52,584 nucleotides of DNA. It comes from Microbacterium jejuense (GTDB taxonomy: Bacteria; Actinomycetota; Actinomycetes; Actinomycetales; Microbacteriaceae). This document shows positions 16,712 to 24,776 of this stretch, one piece after another. The translations under genes were made by a program, and so were the position numbers. Under the pieces are notes generated by a model. It made no database searches, was not told the origin of the DNA, and saw nothing but the letters and a program-made list of their open reading frames with translations. Location of the stretch: NCBI RefSeq assembly GCF_019511665.1, contig NZ_JAEUAW010000022.1:1-52584 (forward strand), given 5' to 3'. Every line of letters begins with the position of its first letter. Positions within the stretch are counted from its first letter, which is position 1.

Positions 16712-17080
16712 TCAGATCACCTCCGGTGCGAGCGAGACGATCTTCATGAACTTCTTGTCGCGAAGCTCACGGCCGACCGGGCCGAAGATGCGGGTGCCGC
16801 GGGGCTCCCCGTCGTTCTTCAGGATGACGGCGGCGTTCTCGTCGAACTTGATGTAGGAACCGTCGGCACGACGGGTCTGCTTGACGGTGCGGACGACGAC
16901 GGCCTTGACCACGTCGCCCTTCTTGACGTTTCCGCCCGGGATCGCGTCCTTGACCGTGGCGACGATGATGTCGCCCAGGCCGGCGTAACGACGGTTGGAG
17001 CCGCCGAGCACGCGGATCGTGAGCAGCTCCTTGGCGCCGGTGTTGTCGGCGACCTTGAGGCGGGACTCAGTCTGAATCAC
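16712..17080 (-). CDS. rplN: 50S ribosomal protein L14
   Basis: The 122-aa protein is close to the universal L14: MIQTESRLKVADNTGAKEL, then RRYAGLGDIIVATVKDA, ending KFMKIVSLAPEVI. It overlaps rpsQ by 4 bases. Confidence 0.99.
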   Translation of the reverse strand: MIQTESRLKVADNTGAKELLTIRVLGGSNRRYAGLGDIIVATVKDAIPGGNVKKGDVVKAVVVRTVKQTRRADGSYIKFDENAAVILKNDGEPRGTRIFGPVGRELRDKKFMKIVSLAPEVI

Positions 17081-17391
17081 TTGGCCTTCTCCAGAATCTC
17101 CACCAGACGCCAGCGCTTGGTGGCGCTCAGCGGGCGGGTCTCGTTGATGAGGACGAGGTCGCCGATGCCGGCGGTGTTGCCCTCGTCGTGCGCCTTGACC
17201 TTGGAGGTGCGGCGGATGACCTTGCCGTACAGCGGGTGCTTCACGCGGTCCTCGACCTCGACGACGATGGTCTTGTCCATCTTGTCGCTGACGACGTAGC
17301 CGCGGCGCGCCTTGCGGTAGCCACGGGCGTCGGCGTCGCGGACGTCGTGTGCGCCGTGCTCGACCTCAGCGGCCTGCTTCTTCTCAGCCAT
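17077..17391 (-). CDS. rpsQ: 30S ribosomal protein S17
   Basis: This is S17 (104 aa from the ATG at 17391) with a 20-residue extension before the conserved RKARRGYVVSDKMDKTIVVE, then HPLYGKVIRRTSKVKAHDE. The ATG overlaps the rpmC stop by one base (TGATG), as at several other joints in this operon, which supports this start over the GTG one codon upstream. Confidence 0.97.
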   Translation of the reverse strand: MAEKKQAAEVEHGAHDVRDADARGYRKARRGYVVSDKMDKTIVVEVEDRVKHPLYGKVIRRTSKVKAHDEGNTAGIGDLVLINETRPLSATKRWRLVEILEKAK

Positions 17392-17705
17392 CACTCGGCC
17401 TCTTCCTTCGCAGCCTCGTCGGCGGCGTCCGCCTTCTTGGCCTTGGTCTTCTTCGCCTTCGTCGCGGTCTCCAGCGGCGCGGGCGTGGCACGGATGCCGA
17501 GCTCGCGCTCACGGATCACGGTGTAGAGCCGCGCGATGTCGCGCTTGACCGCACGGATGCGGCCGTGGCTCTCGAGCTGGCCGGTGGCCGACTGGAAGCG
17601 CAGGTTGAACAGCTCTTCCTTGGCCTTGCGCAGCTCCTCGACGAGGCGCTGGTCTTCGAACGTGTCGAGCTCGCTCGGAGCGAGCGTCTTGGTGCCGATC
17701 GCCAT
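17391..17705 (-). CDS. rpmC: 50S ribosomal protein L29 with C-terminal extension
   Basis: The protein is 104 aa. Residues 10-75 are L29 (LVEELRKAKEELFNLRFQSA, then RIRAVKRDIARLYTVIRE), followed by a Lys/Ala/Glu-rich tail of about 30 residues absent from the E. coli protein (63 aa). L29 is part of the exit-tunnel rim where chaperones and SRP dock. It overlaps both neighbours by one base. Confidence 0.97.
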   Translation of the reverse strand: MAIGTKTLAPSELDTFEDQRLVEELRKAKEELFNLRFQSATGQLESHGRIRAVKRDIARLYTVIRERELGIRATPAPLETATKAKKTKAKKADAADEAAKEEAE

Positions 17706-18124
17706 TACGCGTCGCCCTCCTCGCGCTTGATGATTCGTGCCTTGAGCGGCAGCTTGTGGATGGCACGGGTCAGGGCCTCACGAGCGAGCTGCTCGTTGAC
17801 GCCGGCGACCTCGAAGAGGACGCGACCCGGCTTGACGTTTGCGACCCACCACTCGGGCGAACCCTTACCGGAACCCATGCGGGTCTCGGCCGGCTTCTTC
17901 GTGAGCGGACGGTCGGGGTAGATGTTGATCCACACCTTGCCGCCACGCTTGATGTGACGGGTCATCGCGATACGAGCGGACTCGATCTGACGGTTCGTCA
18001 CGTAAGCGGGGGTCAGCGCCTGGATGCCGAACTCGCCGAAGGAGACCTTCGTGCCGCCGGTGGCCTGGCCGCTACGGCCGGGGTGGTGCTGCTTGCGGTA
18101 CTTGACCTTGCGGGGGATGAGCAT
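17705..18124 (-). CDS. rplP: 50S ribosomal protein L16
   Basis: The 139-aa protein begins MLIPRKVKYRKQHHPGR and contains GGKVWINIYPDRPLTKKPAE and GSGKGSPEWWVANVKPGR. L16 organises the A-site tRNA region of the 50S. It overlaps rpsC and rpmC by one base each (TAATG). Confidence 0.99.
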   Translation of the reverse strand: MLIPRKVKYRKQHHPGRSGQATGGTKVSFGEFGIQALTPAYVTNRQIESARIAMTRHIKRGGKVWINIYPDRPLTKKPAETRMGSGKGSPEWWVANVKPGRVLFEVAGVNEQLAREALTRAIHKLPLKARIIKREEGDA

Positions 18125-18903
18125 TACGCCGACGCTCCTTCTGCCACGGGGGCCTCGTTGCGGCGGTCGCCGCCACGCTCGCCGCGGTCGCCACGCGGGC
18201 CACGACGGTCGTCACGACGACGGTCCGACTTCGGCGCGTTGGCCTGCTCGCGTGCGAGCTCCTTGTTGGTCAGGTCGCCCTTGTAGATCCAGACCTTCAC
18301 GCCGATGCGGCCGAAGGTGGTCTTCGCCTCGTAGAAGCCGTAGTCGATGTTCGCGCGCAGCGTGTGCAGCGGCACACGACCCTCGCGGTAGAACTCCGAG
18401 CGGCTCATCTCGGCGCCGCCGAGGCGGCCGGAGACCTGGATGCGGACGCCCTTGGCGCCGGCGCGCTGCGCGCCCTGCAGACCCTTGCGCATCGCGCGGC
18501 GGAACGCCACGCGAGCGGTGAGCTGCTCGGCGATGCCCTGCGCGACGAGCTGAGCGTCGGCCTCGGGGTTCTTGACCTCGAGGATGTTCAGCTGGATCTG
18601 CTTGCCGGTGAGCTTCTCGAGGTCGGCGCGGATGCGCTCGGCCTCGGCGCCGCGGCGACCGATCACGATACCCGGGCGGGCCGTGTGGATGTCGACGCGG
18701 ACGCGGTCACGGGTGCGCTCGATCTCGATGTTCGAGACGCCGGCGCGGTCGAGCTGCGTCTGCAGCAGCTTGCGGATCCGGATGTCCTCGGCCACGTAGT
18801 CGGCGTAACGCTGTCCCGGCTTCGTCGAGTCCGAGAACCAACGCGACACGTGGTCCGTGGTGACGCCGAGGCGGAAGCCGTACGGGTGAACCTTCTGTCC
18901 CAT
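18124..18903 (-). CDS. rpsC: 30S ribosomal protein S3
   Basis: The protein is 259 aa with a KH domain (VRVDIHTARPGIVIGRRGAE) and the C-terminal S3 domain (KGVRIQVSGRLGGAEMSRSE, then GVKVWIYKGD). The last 40 residues are a charged Arg/Asp/Gly-rich tail. S3 lines the mRNA entry site. It overlaps rplV and rplP by one base. Confidence 0.98.
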   Translation of the reverse strand: MGQKVHPYGFRLGVTTDHVSRWFSDSTKPGQRYADYVAEDIRIRKLLQTQLDRAGVSNIEIERTRDRVRVDIHTARPGIVIGRRGAEAERIRADLEKLTGKQIQLNILEVKNPEADAQLVAQGIAEQLTARVAFRRAMRKGLQGAQRAGAKGVRIQVSGRLGGAEMSRSEFYREGRVPLHTLRANIDYGFYEAKTTFGRIGVKVWIYKGDLTNKELAREQANAPKSDRRRDDRRGPRGDRGERGGDRRNEAPVAEGASA

Positions 18904-19301
18904 TACTTGCTCGCCTTCTTGCTCTTGCCAGCCTCCGCCGTCTCGGCGACCTCGGGGGTCGACAGCACGACGGTGATGTGGCTGGTGCGCTTCTTGATCT
19001 GGAACGCACGACCCTGCGCGCGGGGCTGGAAACGCTTGAGCGTCGTGCCCTCGTCGACGTACGCGTTCTTCACGTACAGGTCCTGCTCGTCCAGGTACTC
19101 GCCGTCCTTGTCGGCCTTCACGCGAGCGTTCGCGATCGCCGAGGCGACGAGCTTGTAGATCGGCTCGCTCGCACCCTGCGGCGCGAACTTGAGGATGGCC
19201 AGGGCCTCCTCAGCCTGCCTGCCCTTGATGAGCGCGACGACACGACGAGCCTTCTGAGGGGTCACGCGGATGTGTCGCACGCGTGCGATGGACTCCACCA
19301 T
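18903..19301 (-). CDS. rplV: 50S ribosomal protein L22
   Basis: The 132-aa protein carries VRVTPQKARRV-like and GRAFQIKKRTSHITVVLS motifs; its beta-hairpin reaches into the exit tunnel and is a macrolide-resistance site. A short Ala/Lys tail follows. It is 22 bases downstream of rpsS. Confidence 0.98.
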   Translation of the reverse strand: MVESIARVRHIRVTPQKARRVVALIKGRQAEEALAILKFAPQGASEPIYKLVASAIANARVKADKDGEYLDEQDLYVKNAYVDEGTTLKRFQPRAQGRAFQIKKRTSHITVVLSTPEVAETAEAGKSKKASK

Positions 19302-19323
19302 TTCTCTCTCCTCTGCCCCCGCG

Positions 19324-19605
19324 TCAGCGGCGGCGGCCCTTCTTGTCGTCCTTCACGTGGCCGCGGAAGGTGCGGGTGGGCGCGAATTCGCCCAGCTTGT
19401 GGCCGACCATGGTCTCGGTCACGAACACGGGGATGTGCTTGCGACCGTCGTGCACGGCGATGGTGTGACCCAGCATGGCCGGGATGATCATCGAGCGGCG
19501 CGACCAGGTCTTGATGACGTTCTTGGTGCCGGCTTCGTTCTGGACGACGACCTTGCGAAGCAGGTGCTCGTCGACGAAGGGGCCCTTCTTAAGGCTGCGA
19601 GGCAT
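19324..19605 (-). CDS. rpsS: 30S ribosomal protein S19
   Basis: The 93-aa protein has PRSLKKGPFVDEHLLRKV, TWSRRSMIIPAMLGHTIAVH and KLGEFAPTRTFRGH, the standard S19 of the 30S head. It is 12 bases after rplB. Confidence 0.99.
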   Translation of the reverse strand: MPRSLKKGPFVDEHLLRKVVVQNEAGTKNVIKTWSRRSMIIPAMLGHTIAVHDGRKHIPVFVTETMVGHKLGEFAPTRTFRGHVKDDKKGRRR

Positions 19606-19617
19606 CTTCCTCTACTC

Positions 19618-20457
19618 CTACTTGCGCTTCTTGCCGGCGTTGCGACGACGGACGATGTACTTGTCGCTTTCCTTGTTCGCGTGGCGGGTGCGGCCTTCGG
19701 CCTGGCCCCACGGCGAAACGGGGTGACGACCACCGGACGTCTTGCCCTCACCACCACCGTGCGGGTGGTCGACCGGGTTCATCGCGACACCGCGGACGGT
19801 CGGGCGGATGCCCTTCCAGCGGTTGCGGCCTGCCTTGCCCCAGTTGATGTTCGACTGCTCGGCGTTGCCGACCTCGCCGACGGTCGCGCGGCAGCGCGCG
19901 TCGACGTTGCGGATCTCGCCCGAGGGCAGACGCAGCTGGGCGTAGGGGCCGTCCTTGGCGACGAGACGCACCGACGCACCGGCCGAGCGAGCCAGCTTCG
20001 CGCCGCCGCCGGGGCGGAGCTCGATCGCGTGGATCACGGTACCGGTGGGGATGTTCTTCAGCGGCAGGTTGTTGCCCGGCTTGATGTCGGCCGAGGGACC
20101 CGACTCGACGATGTCGCCCTGCGACAGCTTGTTCGGGGCGAGGATGTAGCGCTTCTCGCCGTCGAAGTAGTGCAGCAGCGCGATGCGCGCGGTGCGGTTG
20201 GGGTCGTACTCGATGTGCGCGACCTTGGCGTTGACGCCGTCCTTGTCGTTGCGACGGAAGTCGATGACACGGTACTGACGCTTGTGGCCACCACCGATGT
20301 GACGCGTGGTGATGCGGCCCTGGTTGTTGCGGCCACCGGTCTTGCTGAGCGGGCGGAGGAGCGACTTCTCGGGCGTCGATCGCGTGATCTCGGCGAAGTC
20401 GGCCACCGACGAGCCGCGGCGACCCGGGGTCGTGGGCTTGTACTTGCGAATAGCCAT
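19618..20457 (-). CDS. rplB: 50S ribosomal protein L2
   Basis: The 279-aa protein has the L2 domains: an OB-fold start (RKYKPTTPGRRGSSVADF), IEYDPNRTARIALLHYFDGE and the catalytic-centre-proximal end NPVDHPHGGGEGKTSGGRHP with its conserved His. L2 is needed for subunit joining and peptidyl-transfer centre assembly. It follows rplW by 26 bases. Confidence 0.99.
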   Translation of the reverse strand: MAIRKYKPTTPGRRGSSVADFAEITRSTPEKSLLRPLSKTGGRNNQGRITTRHIGGGHKRQYRVIDFRRNDKDGVNAKVAHIEYDPNRTARIALLHYFDGEKRYILAPNKLSQGDIVESGPSADIKPGNNLPLKNIPTGTVIHAIELRPGGGAKLARSAGASVRLVAKDGPYAQLRLPSGEIRNVDARCRATVGEVGNAEQSNINWGKAGRNRWKGIRPTVRGVAMNPVDHPHGGGEGKTSGGRHPVSPWGQAEGRTRHANKESDKYIVRRRNAGKKRK

Positions 20458-20483
20458 AGTTCTCTAGTCCTCGTTCCCGACCG

Positions 20484-20783
20484 TCAGCCGACTGCCGTGA
20501 AGATGTCGATGGTGCCCGACTTCAGGGTCACGATGGCGCGCTTGGTGTCCTTGCGCTTGCCGGTGCCGAAGCGGGTGCGACGGGCCTTGCCCGCGCGGTT
20601 GAGCGTGTTGACCGCTGCGACCTTGACGCCGAAGATCTTCTCGATCGCGAGCTTGATCTCGGTCTTCGAGGCGCGGGGGTCGACGAGGAACGTGTACTTG
20701 CCCTCGTCGATGAGCCCGTAGCTCTTCTCCGAAACGACCGGCTTCAGGATGATGTCGCGCGGGTCCTTGTTGACGGCGGTCAT
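20484..20783 (-). CDS. rplW: 50S ribosomal protein L23
   Basis: The 99-aa protein shows DIILKPVVSEKSYGLIDEGK and the AIEKIFGVKVAAVNTLNR segment. L23 is the exit-site docking point for trigger factor and SRP. Its start overlaps the rplD stop by 4 bases. Confidence 0.98.
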   Translation of the reverse strand: MTAVNKDPRDIILKPVVSEKSYGLIDEGKYTFLVDPRASKTEIKLAIEKIFGVKVAAVNTLNRAGKARRTRFGTGKRKDTKRAIVTLKSGTIDIFTAVG

Positions 20784-21442
20784 GCCGAGGCCTCCTCGGT
20801 GGCGACCGTCTTCGACGCGACGAAGGCGTCGTAGGCGGCCTTGGTGAAGACGATGTCGTCCGAGACGAGAACGTCGTAGGCGTTGAGCTGGTCGAACGGC
20901 AGCACGTGCGCGAACGGGATGTTGCGGACGCTCAGGACGCTGATGTCGTCCGTGCGGTCGACGACCACGAGCACGTTCTTGACGGCGCCGAGACCGGTCA
21001 GGACCGCGGCAGCGGCCTTGGTCGACGGAGCGCCCTCGATGCCGAAGGACTCGACGACGTGCAGACGCTCGCCCCGGGCACGGTCGCTGAGCGCGCCCAG
21101 GAGGGCGGCGGCGATCATCTTCTTGGGGGTGCGCTGCGAGTAGTCGCGCGGCTTCGGGCCGTGCACGATGCCACCGCCGGTCATGTGCGGCGCGCGGATC
21201 GAGCCCTGGCGGGCGTTACCCGTGCCCTTCTGCTTGAAGGGCTTGCGGCCGGCGCCCGAGACCTCACCGCGACGCTTGGTCGAGTGGGTGCCCTGGCGAG
21301 CCGCCGCGAGCTGCGCGACGACGACCTGGTGGATGAGCGGGATGTTCGTCTTGACGTCGAACAGAGCGGCGGGCAGCTCAACCGAGCCGGCCTTCTTGCC
21401 GTCTGCCTTCACGACGTCGAGCGCGAGAGTCGAGTCAGCCAT
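20780..21442 (-). CDS. rplD: 50S ribosomal protein L4
   Basis: This is a 220-aa L4: the tunnel loop (KRRGEVSGAGRKPFKQKGTG, then RQGSIRAPHMTGGGIVHGPK) and the C-terminal domain are clear. I chose the ATG at 21442, which begins MADSTLALDVV and has AAGGG 11 bases upstream; a GTG four codons earlier has no room for a ribosome-binding site. It starts 4 bases after rplC. In E. coli L4 also represses its own operon; whether it does so here is unknown. Confidence 0.97.
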   Translation of the reverse strand: MADSTLALDVVKADGKKAGSVELPAALFDVKTNIPLIHQVVVAQLAAARQGTHSTKRRGEVSGAGRKPFKQKGTGNARQGSIRAPHMTGGGIVHGPKPRDYSQRTPKKMIAAALLGALSDRARGERLHVVESFGIEGAPSTKAAAAVLTGLGAVKNVLVVVDRTDDISVLSVRNIPFAHVLPFDQLNAYDVLVSDDIVFTKAAYDAFVASKTVATEEASA

Positions 21443-21446
21443 GAGA

Positions 21447-22106
21447 TCAGGCACCCTTCACTGCGTTGCGGACGTAGACGATGCGGCCACGCGCGCCGGG
21501 GACGGCGCCCTTGACGAGCAGCAGACCCTTCTCGGCGTCGATGCCGTGCACCGTCAGGTTGAGGACGGTCACGCGCTCGCCACCCATACGGCCGGCCATG
21601 CGCATGCCCTTGAAGACGCGGCTCGGGGTCGACGATGCGCCGATCGAACCGGGCTTGCGGTGGTTGCGGTGCGCACCGTGCGAAGCGGAGACGCCCTTGA
21701 AGTTGTGGCGCTTCATGACACCCGCAGTGCCCTTGCCCTTGCTGGTGCCGACGACGTCGACCAGCTGGCCGGCCTCGAACGTGCCGTCCACCGTGAGCTC
21801 CTGACCGAGTGAGTAGTCAGCGGCGTCCGCGGTGCGGATCTCGGTGAGGTGACGGCGCGGGGTGACACCGGCGGCCTCGAAGTGGGCCGTCTGGGGCTTG
21901 TTCACCTTGCGGGGGTCGATCTGGCCGTAGGCGATCTGGACAGCCTTGTAGCCGTCCTTCTCCGGCGTGCGGACCTGGGTCACGACGTTCGGAGCGATCT
22001 CGATGACGGTGACGGGAACGAGCTTGCCGTTCTCGTCCCAGACCTGGGTCATGCCGAGCTTGGTGCCCAGCAGTCCCTTGGAAACCTTGTTGTTGATGTC
22101 AGCCAT
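21447..22106 (-). CDS. rplC: 50S ribosomal protein L3
   Basis: The 219-aa protein has GLLGTKLGMTQVWDENGKLV and the conserved GTSKGKGTAGVMKRHNFKG, then SHGAHRNHRKPGSIGASSTP loop that reaches the peptidyl-transferase centre. It is 8 bases after rpsJ. Confidence 0.99.
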   Translation of the reverse strand: MADINNKVSKGLLGTKLGMTQVWDENGKLVPVTVIEIAPNVVTQVRTPEKDGYKAVQIAYGQIDPRKVNKPQTAHFEAAGVTPRRHLTEIRTADAADYSLGQELTVDGTFEAGQLVDVVGTSKGKGTAGVMKRHNFKGVSASHGAHRNHRKPGSIGASSTPSRVFKGMRMAGRMGGERVTVLNLTVHGIDAEKGLLLVKGAVPGARGRIVYVRNAVKGA

Positions 22107-22114
22107 GTCGAACC

Positions 22115-22423
22115 TCAGAGCTTGATCTCGATGTTGACATCGGCCGGGAGGTCGAGGCGCATGAGCGAGTCGACCGCCTTGGGCGTCGGGTCGACGATGT
22201 CGATCAGACGCTTGTGGGTGCGCATCTCGAAGTGCTCGCGGCTGTCCTTGTACTTGTGAGGCGAACGGATCACGGCGATCACGTTCTTCTCGGTCGGAAG
22301 GGGCACCGGGCCCACGACCGTCGCGCCCGCACGGGTCACGGTGTCGACGATCTTGCGCGCCGACGAGTCGATGACCTCGTGGTCGTACGACTTCAGGCGA
22401 ATGCGGATCTTCTGTCCCGCCAT
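22115..22423 (-). CDS. rpsJ: 30S ribosomal protein S10
   Basis: The 102-aa protein matches S10/NusE throughout: GQKIRIRLKSYDHEVIDSSA, GPVPLPTEKNVIAVIRSPHK and MRTHKRLIDIVDPTPK. Besides its ribosomal role it joins the NusB antitermination complex. It is the first gene of the S10 cluster, with a promoter at 22758-22786 and a leader of about 330 bases. Confidence 0.99.
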   Translation of the reverse strand: MAGQKIRIRLKSYDHEVIDSSARKIVDTVTRAGATVVGPVPLPTEKNVIAVIRSPHKYKDSREHFEMRTHKRLIDIVDPTPKAVDSLMRLDLPADVNIEIKL

Positions 22424-22757
22424 TGTCTGCTCACTCTCTTTCTCGCGTCATACCCCTGTGGCATTGGACGCACATGGGCGCTGAGCGCCCTGGCACTGTT
22501 CCTCGCGGCCGCTCGGTTCCCGAGCTTGTCGAGGGATGCTGCACCGCTGTTCTGCTGTCAATCCGGATGCCGCGCCGAAGCGCCGCTCCCGGCATCCGTT
22601 CTCCGCCCGCGCGGAACATGGCTCCGCTGGAGGTGGATTCTGGATGTGGTGGTTCTGCTGCCCGCGGCCTAGGACCCTGCGCGTTGCGCCGCCTATGCAC
22701 TGCCCTGGCAGTGATCCTGCGCGCGCCAAAAGGGGCGCAGGAATGTGGAACCTCACT
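22424..22757 (-). promoter_or_regulatory. Long structured leader of the S10 operon
   Basis: About 330 untranslated bases separate the predicted start from the rpsJ ATG. On the transcribed strand I see the hairpins CACTGCC-AG-GGCAGTG (22697-22712 region), GGATGCC...GGCATCC (22565-22597 region) and GGCGCTCAGCGCC, plus TCCCTCGACAAGCTCGGGAA (about 22515-22534), which resembles a dispersed actinobacterial intergenic repeat. S10 leaders are often autoregulated; I cannot identify a binding site for L4 or another protein. Confidence 0.5.
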
Positions 22758-22786
22758 AGTCTACGTGCAGCCCGGGCGTGTCGCAA
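22758..22786 (-). promoter_or_regulatory. Promoter of the S10 operon
   Basis: TTGCGA (22781-22786), a 17-base spacer and TAGACT (22758-22763) on the transcribed strand match the actinobacterial housekeeping sigma consensus. It is the only strong candidate between the WXG100 terminator and rpsJ. Confidence 0.75.
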
Positions 22787-22837
22787 ACTCGGGCGTGTCG
22801 CGACGCGGGTATGCTCGGGCGTTTCTCAGCCGGCCCT

Positions 22838-22903
22838 GGCCCCGGACGTGAAGAAGTGGATGCCGGCGGCCTGGGCCGCCGGCATCCACTCGAAGAAACG
22901 GCG
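22838..22903 (-). repeat. 66-bp block with terminator hairpin, copy 1 (after WXG100)
   Basis: This block matches 46683-46748 at 62 of 66 positions. The centre is a perfect 16-bp stem (22855-22870 with 22875-22890, AGTGGATGCCGGCGGC and its complement) and a 4-base loop. It abuts the stop codon of the WXG100 gene directly, so it is that gene's terminator. Confidence 0.9.
22855..22890 (-). terminator. Terminator of the WXG100 gene
   Basis: A perfect 16-bp GC-rich stem with loop CTGG lies 13 bases past the stop. There is no T-run, as is common in this genus. The stem contains the GGATGCC/GGCATCC core. Confidence 0.85.
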
Positions 22904-23191
22904 TCAGTTGCCGGCGAGGGCCTGGTCGGTGTCCTTGATCGCCTGCATCATCTTGCGCAGCGACTCACCCATGTCGGAGATGCCCTCGATCGCCTTCTCC
23001 AGACCCGTCGTCAGCTCGGTGTACCCCTCACCGAACTTGCCCGACGCGTGCTGCGTCTTGAAGTCGTCACCCAGCAGACGGTCCACGTCGCTCTTCAGGC
23101 GACGCAGCACGTCACCGATCTCTTCACGACCCGAGTCGAGCTTGCCCGCCATCGACTCCATCTCGCCATAAGAAGCCTTGAAATCAGCCAT
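22904..23191 (-). CDS. WXG100 (ESAT-6-like) protein, WXG variant
   Basis: The 95-aa protein is almost entirely helical and hydrophilic with no signal peptide, the two-helix hairpin layout of WXG100 proteins secreted by type VII systems. The turn reads GKFGEGYTEL, so Phe stands in place of Trp of the WxG motif. I see no YxxxD/E signal after the second helix; the end is AIKDTDQALAGN. It stands alone with its own terminator and no partner gene beside it. An EssC/EccC-type motor is encoded at 46753-51228. A 24-bp palindrome (23265-23288) lies upstream of the start. Confidence 0.88.
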   Translation of the reverse strand: MADFKASYGEMESMAGKLDSGREEIGDVLRRLKSDVDRLLGDDFKTQHASGKFGEGYTELTTGLEKAIEGISDMGESLRKMMQAIKDTDQALAGN

Positions 23192-23264
23192 GATCCGTCC
23201 CTTTACTCAAACCAGCGGACCCGATCAGGCCCACGGGCACCCTAATACGACCCGCCAACATCGC

Positions 23265-23288
23265 CATATGGGGACCAATCCCCATGTG
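23265..23288. promoter_or_regulatory. Palindromic operator candidate upstream of the WXG100 gene
   Basis: CATATGGGGA-CCAA-TCCCCATGTG is an inverted repeat with 9 of 10 matching arm positions; the inner 7 bp (ATGGGGA/TCCCCAT) are perfect. It is 74-97 bases upstream of the ATG. Its half-site TGGGGA recurs upstream of the three surface-protein genes. The -10/-35 of this gene is not clear to me; TAGGGT nearby (transcribed strand) is a possible -10. Confidence 0.6.
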
Positions 23289-23295
23289 GACAAGA

Positions 23296-23330
23296 GAGAG
23301 GGCGGCCGCGCAATGCGCGACCGCCCTCTC
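23296..23330 (-). terminator. Terminator of the 469-aa surface protein
   Basis: GAGAGGGCGG (23296-23305) pairs with CCGCCCTCTC (23321-23330); one mismatch separates this from an inner CGCGC/GCGCG stem. It lies 19 bases past the stop codon. Confidence 0.85.
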
Positions 23331-23349
23331 GGGGACTGCTGCTACCGGA

Positions 23350-24759
23350 TCACTCCGTGCCGGCGCGACGGCGACGGTAGGCGGCGATCGTGACGACCGC
23401 GATACCGGCCGCAAGGGCGGCGCCGCCGGCGGCGACCACGATCGGGCTCACGCCGCCACCCGTGACCGCCAGGTCACCGGAGGCTGCGGGTGCCGCCGCG
23501 GGCGTGGCCTCGGGGCCGCCGATCGGCGGGTTGGCGCACTCGGCGCTCGCCTCGGGGTACTGGACTTCGGTCGAGTACGTCGGGTTCACCTCGAAACGAA
23601 CCGTGACGCCCTCGCGCGTCCACGCGTAGTTGCCGTCTGTCTGCGCGTACTCGCCGTCGACGAGCTCCCAGCCGGGCCACATCTTCGGCTCGCCGGCCGA
23701 GGCGCCGGGCCAGAGCAGCTCACCGCTCAGCGGCTGGTTCTCGACGACGTAGTCTTCGCCATCGGGGTTGAGGAACGTGATCGTGACCGGCGTGCTGCTG
23801 CTGGGCACGAAGCCGGCGGGCAGCGTCAGTCCGTAGCCGAGGTAGGGCACGTCGCCCACGCAGACGGCGTCGATGTCGCCCGGGACGAGCGGGCAGGTGC
23901 CGATCTCCTCCTGGGTCAGGTCGCGGGTCTGCGTCTCGGTGGTGACGACAGGCTGAGCCTCGCCCACCGTCGTGGTGACCGTGCGGGTCTGCTCGACGGT
24001 GGTGTCACCGCATACCCAGGTCCCGTCTTCCCACTCGCCGTAGGTGACGATCGTGTTCGTCGGGCAGGTCTTGAGCTCTTCGGCAGTCAGCGGACGCTCG
24101 GTGACGACCGGCTGGCTGACGACCGGGGTGCCGAGGACCCACTTCTTGACGATCTTGTCCCACAGGTAGTCGGTGGTCGTGGTCGTGGTCGTGATCTGGG
24201 CGACCTTGCTGGCGCAGACGAAGACCGTCTCGGACCTCTGCGTAGAGATCGGGTCAGGCTTTGCCTCGGGGGGCGTCGTCCCCTTGCAGACGAACCAGTG
24301 CGACACCTGCGCCTGGTTGCCACTCGCGTTCGGCGGCGATGCGTACGCGACACCGGCTTCAGGATGCACGATGACGTCGTTCCAGTCGCTCCCGGCCTTG
24401 ATGACCAGCAGCTCCCAGTGGTCGCCGGTCGTCCACTCCGGGTCGAACTCTTCCAGGGTCACCGTGAGACCGTTGCCGGTGACGGAACCGTGCGAGCGGC
24501 TCTCGCCGTCGTAGCAGACCATCTCGTGACCGGTGTAGGTCTCCCAGAAGTCGGCGTGGTTGTTCTCCTGCGTCCATTCGACGAGGTCTCCCTTGACACC
24601 GACGGTGTCTGCGGGCCACTCGGCGACGGCGTCGACCGTCGGCTTGTCTTTCGGAGCCGCGGATGCGCCGGCGGTGACCATCGGGGCCACGACGAGCGCA
24701 GCGGCGATCAGGGCGCCCCAGAGCGCCTTCAATGTTCTCTTGTTGCGTGCTTCAGGCAC
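23350..24759 (-). CDS. Sortase-type wall-anchored surface protein (LAVTG), 469 aa
   Basis: I place the start at the GTG at 24759 because GGGGAGG lies 6 bases before it; the ATG five codons earlier would put that site inside the gene. Residues 1-33 are a Sec signal peptide (basic NKRTLK, hydrophobic core, AGASA). The middle has two units of the type VVTxRxLTxEE..CP and a Thr run. Residues about 298-420 are the C-terminal module shared with the two giant proteins (CVGDVPYLGY, LLWPGA, WPGW, FEVNPTYS, YPEASAEC). It ends with the sorting signal LAVTGG, a membrane helix and RRRRAGTE. Sortase should link it to peptidoglycan; no sortase gene is in the window. Ligand and function are unknown. Confidence 0.88.
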   Translation of the reverse strand: MPEARNKRTLKALWGALIAAALVVAPMVTAGASAAPKDKPTVDAVAEWPADTVGVKGDLVEWTQENNHADFWETYTGHEMVCYDGESRSHGSVTGNGLTVTLEEFDPEWTTGDHWELLVIKAGSDWNDVIVHPEAGVAYASPPNASGNQAQVSHWFVCKGTTPPEAKPDPISTQRSETVFVCASKVAQITTTTTTTDYLWDKIVKKWVLGTPVVSQPVVTERPLTAEELKTCPTNTIVTYGEWEDGTWVCGDTTVEQTRTVTTTVGEAQPVVTTETQTRDLTQEEIGTCPLVPGDIDAVCVGDVPYLGYGLTLPAGFVPSSSTPVTITFLNPDGEDYVVENQPLSGELLWPGASAGEPKMWPGWELVDGEYAQTDGNYAWTREGVTVRFEVNPTYSTEVQYPEASAECANPPIGGPEATPAAAPAASGDLAVTGGGVSPIVVAAGGAALAAGIAVVTIAAYRRRRAGTE

Positions 24760-24776
24760 GACTGTCCTCCCCATAG

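Noticed and set aside
22424..22903. A small gene in the 480-bp gap before rpsJ.
   Set aside because: Open frames there lack ribosome-binding sites and conserved composition; the gap is explained by promoter, leader and terminator.
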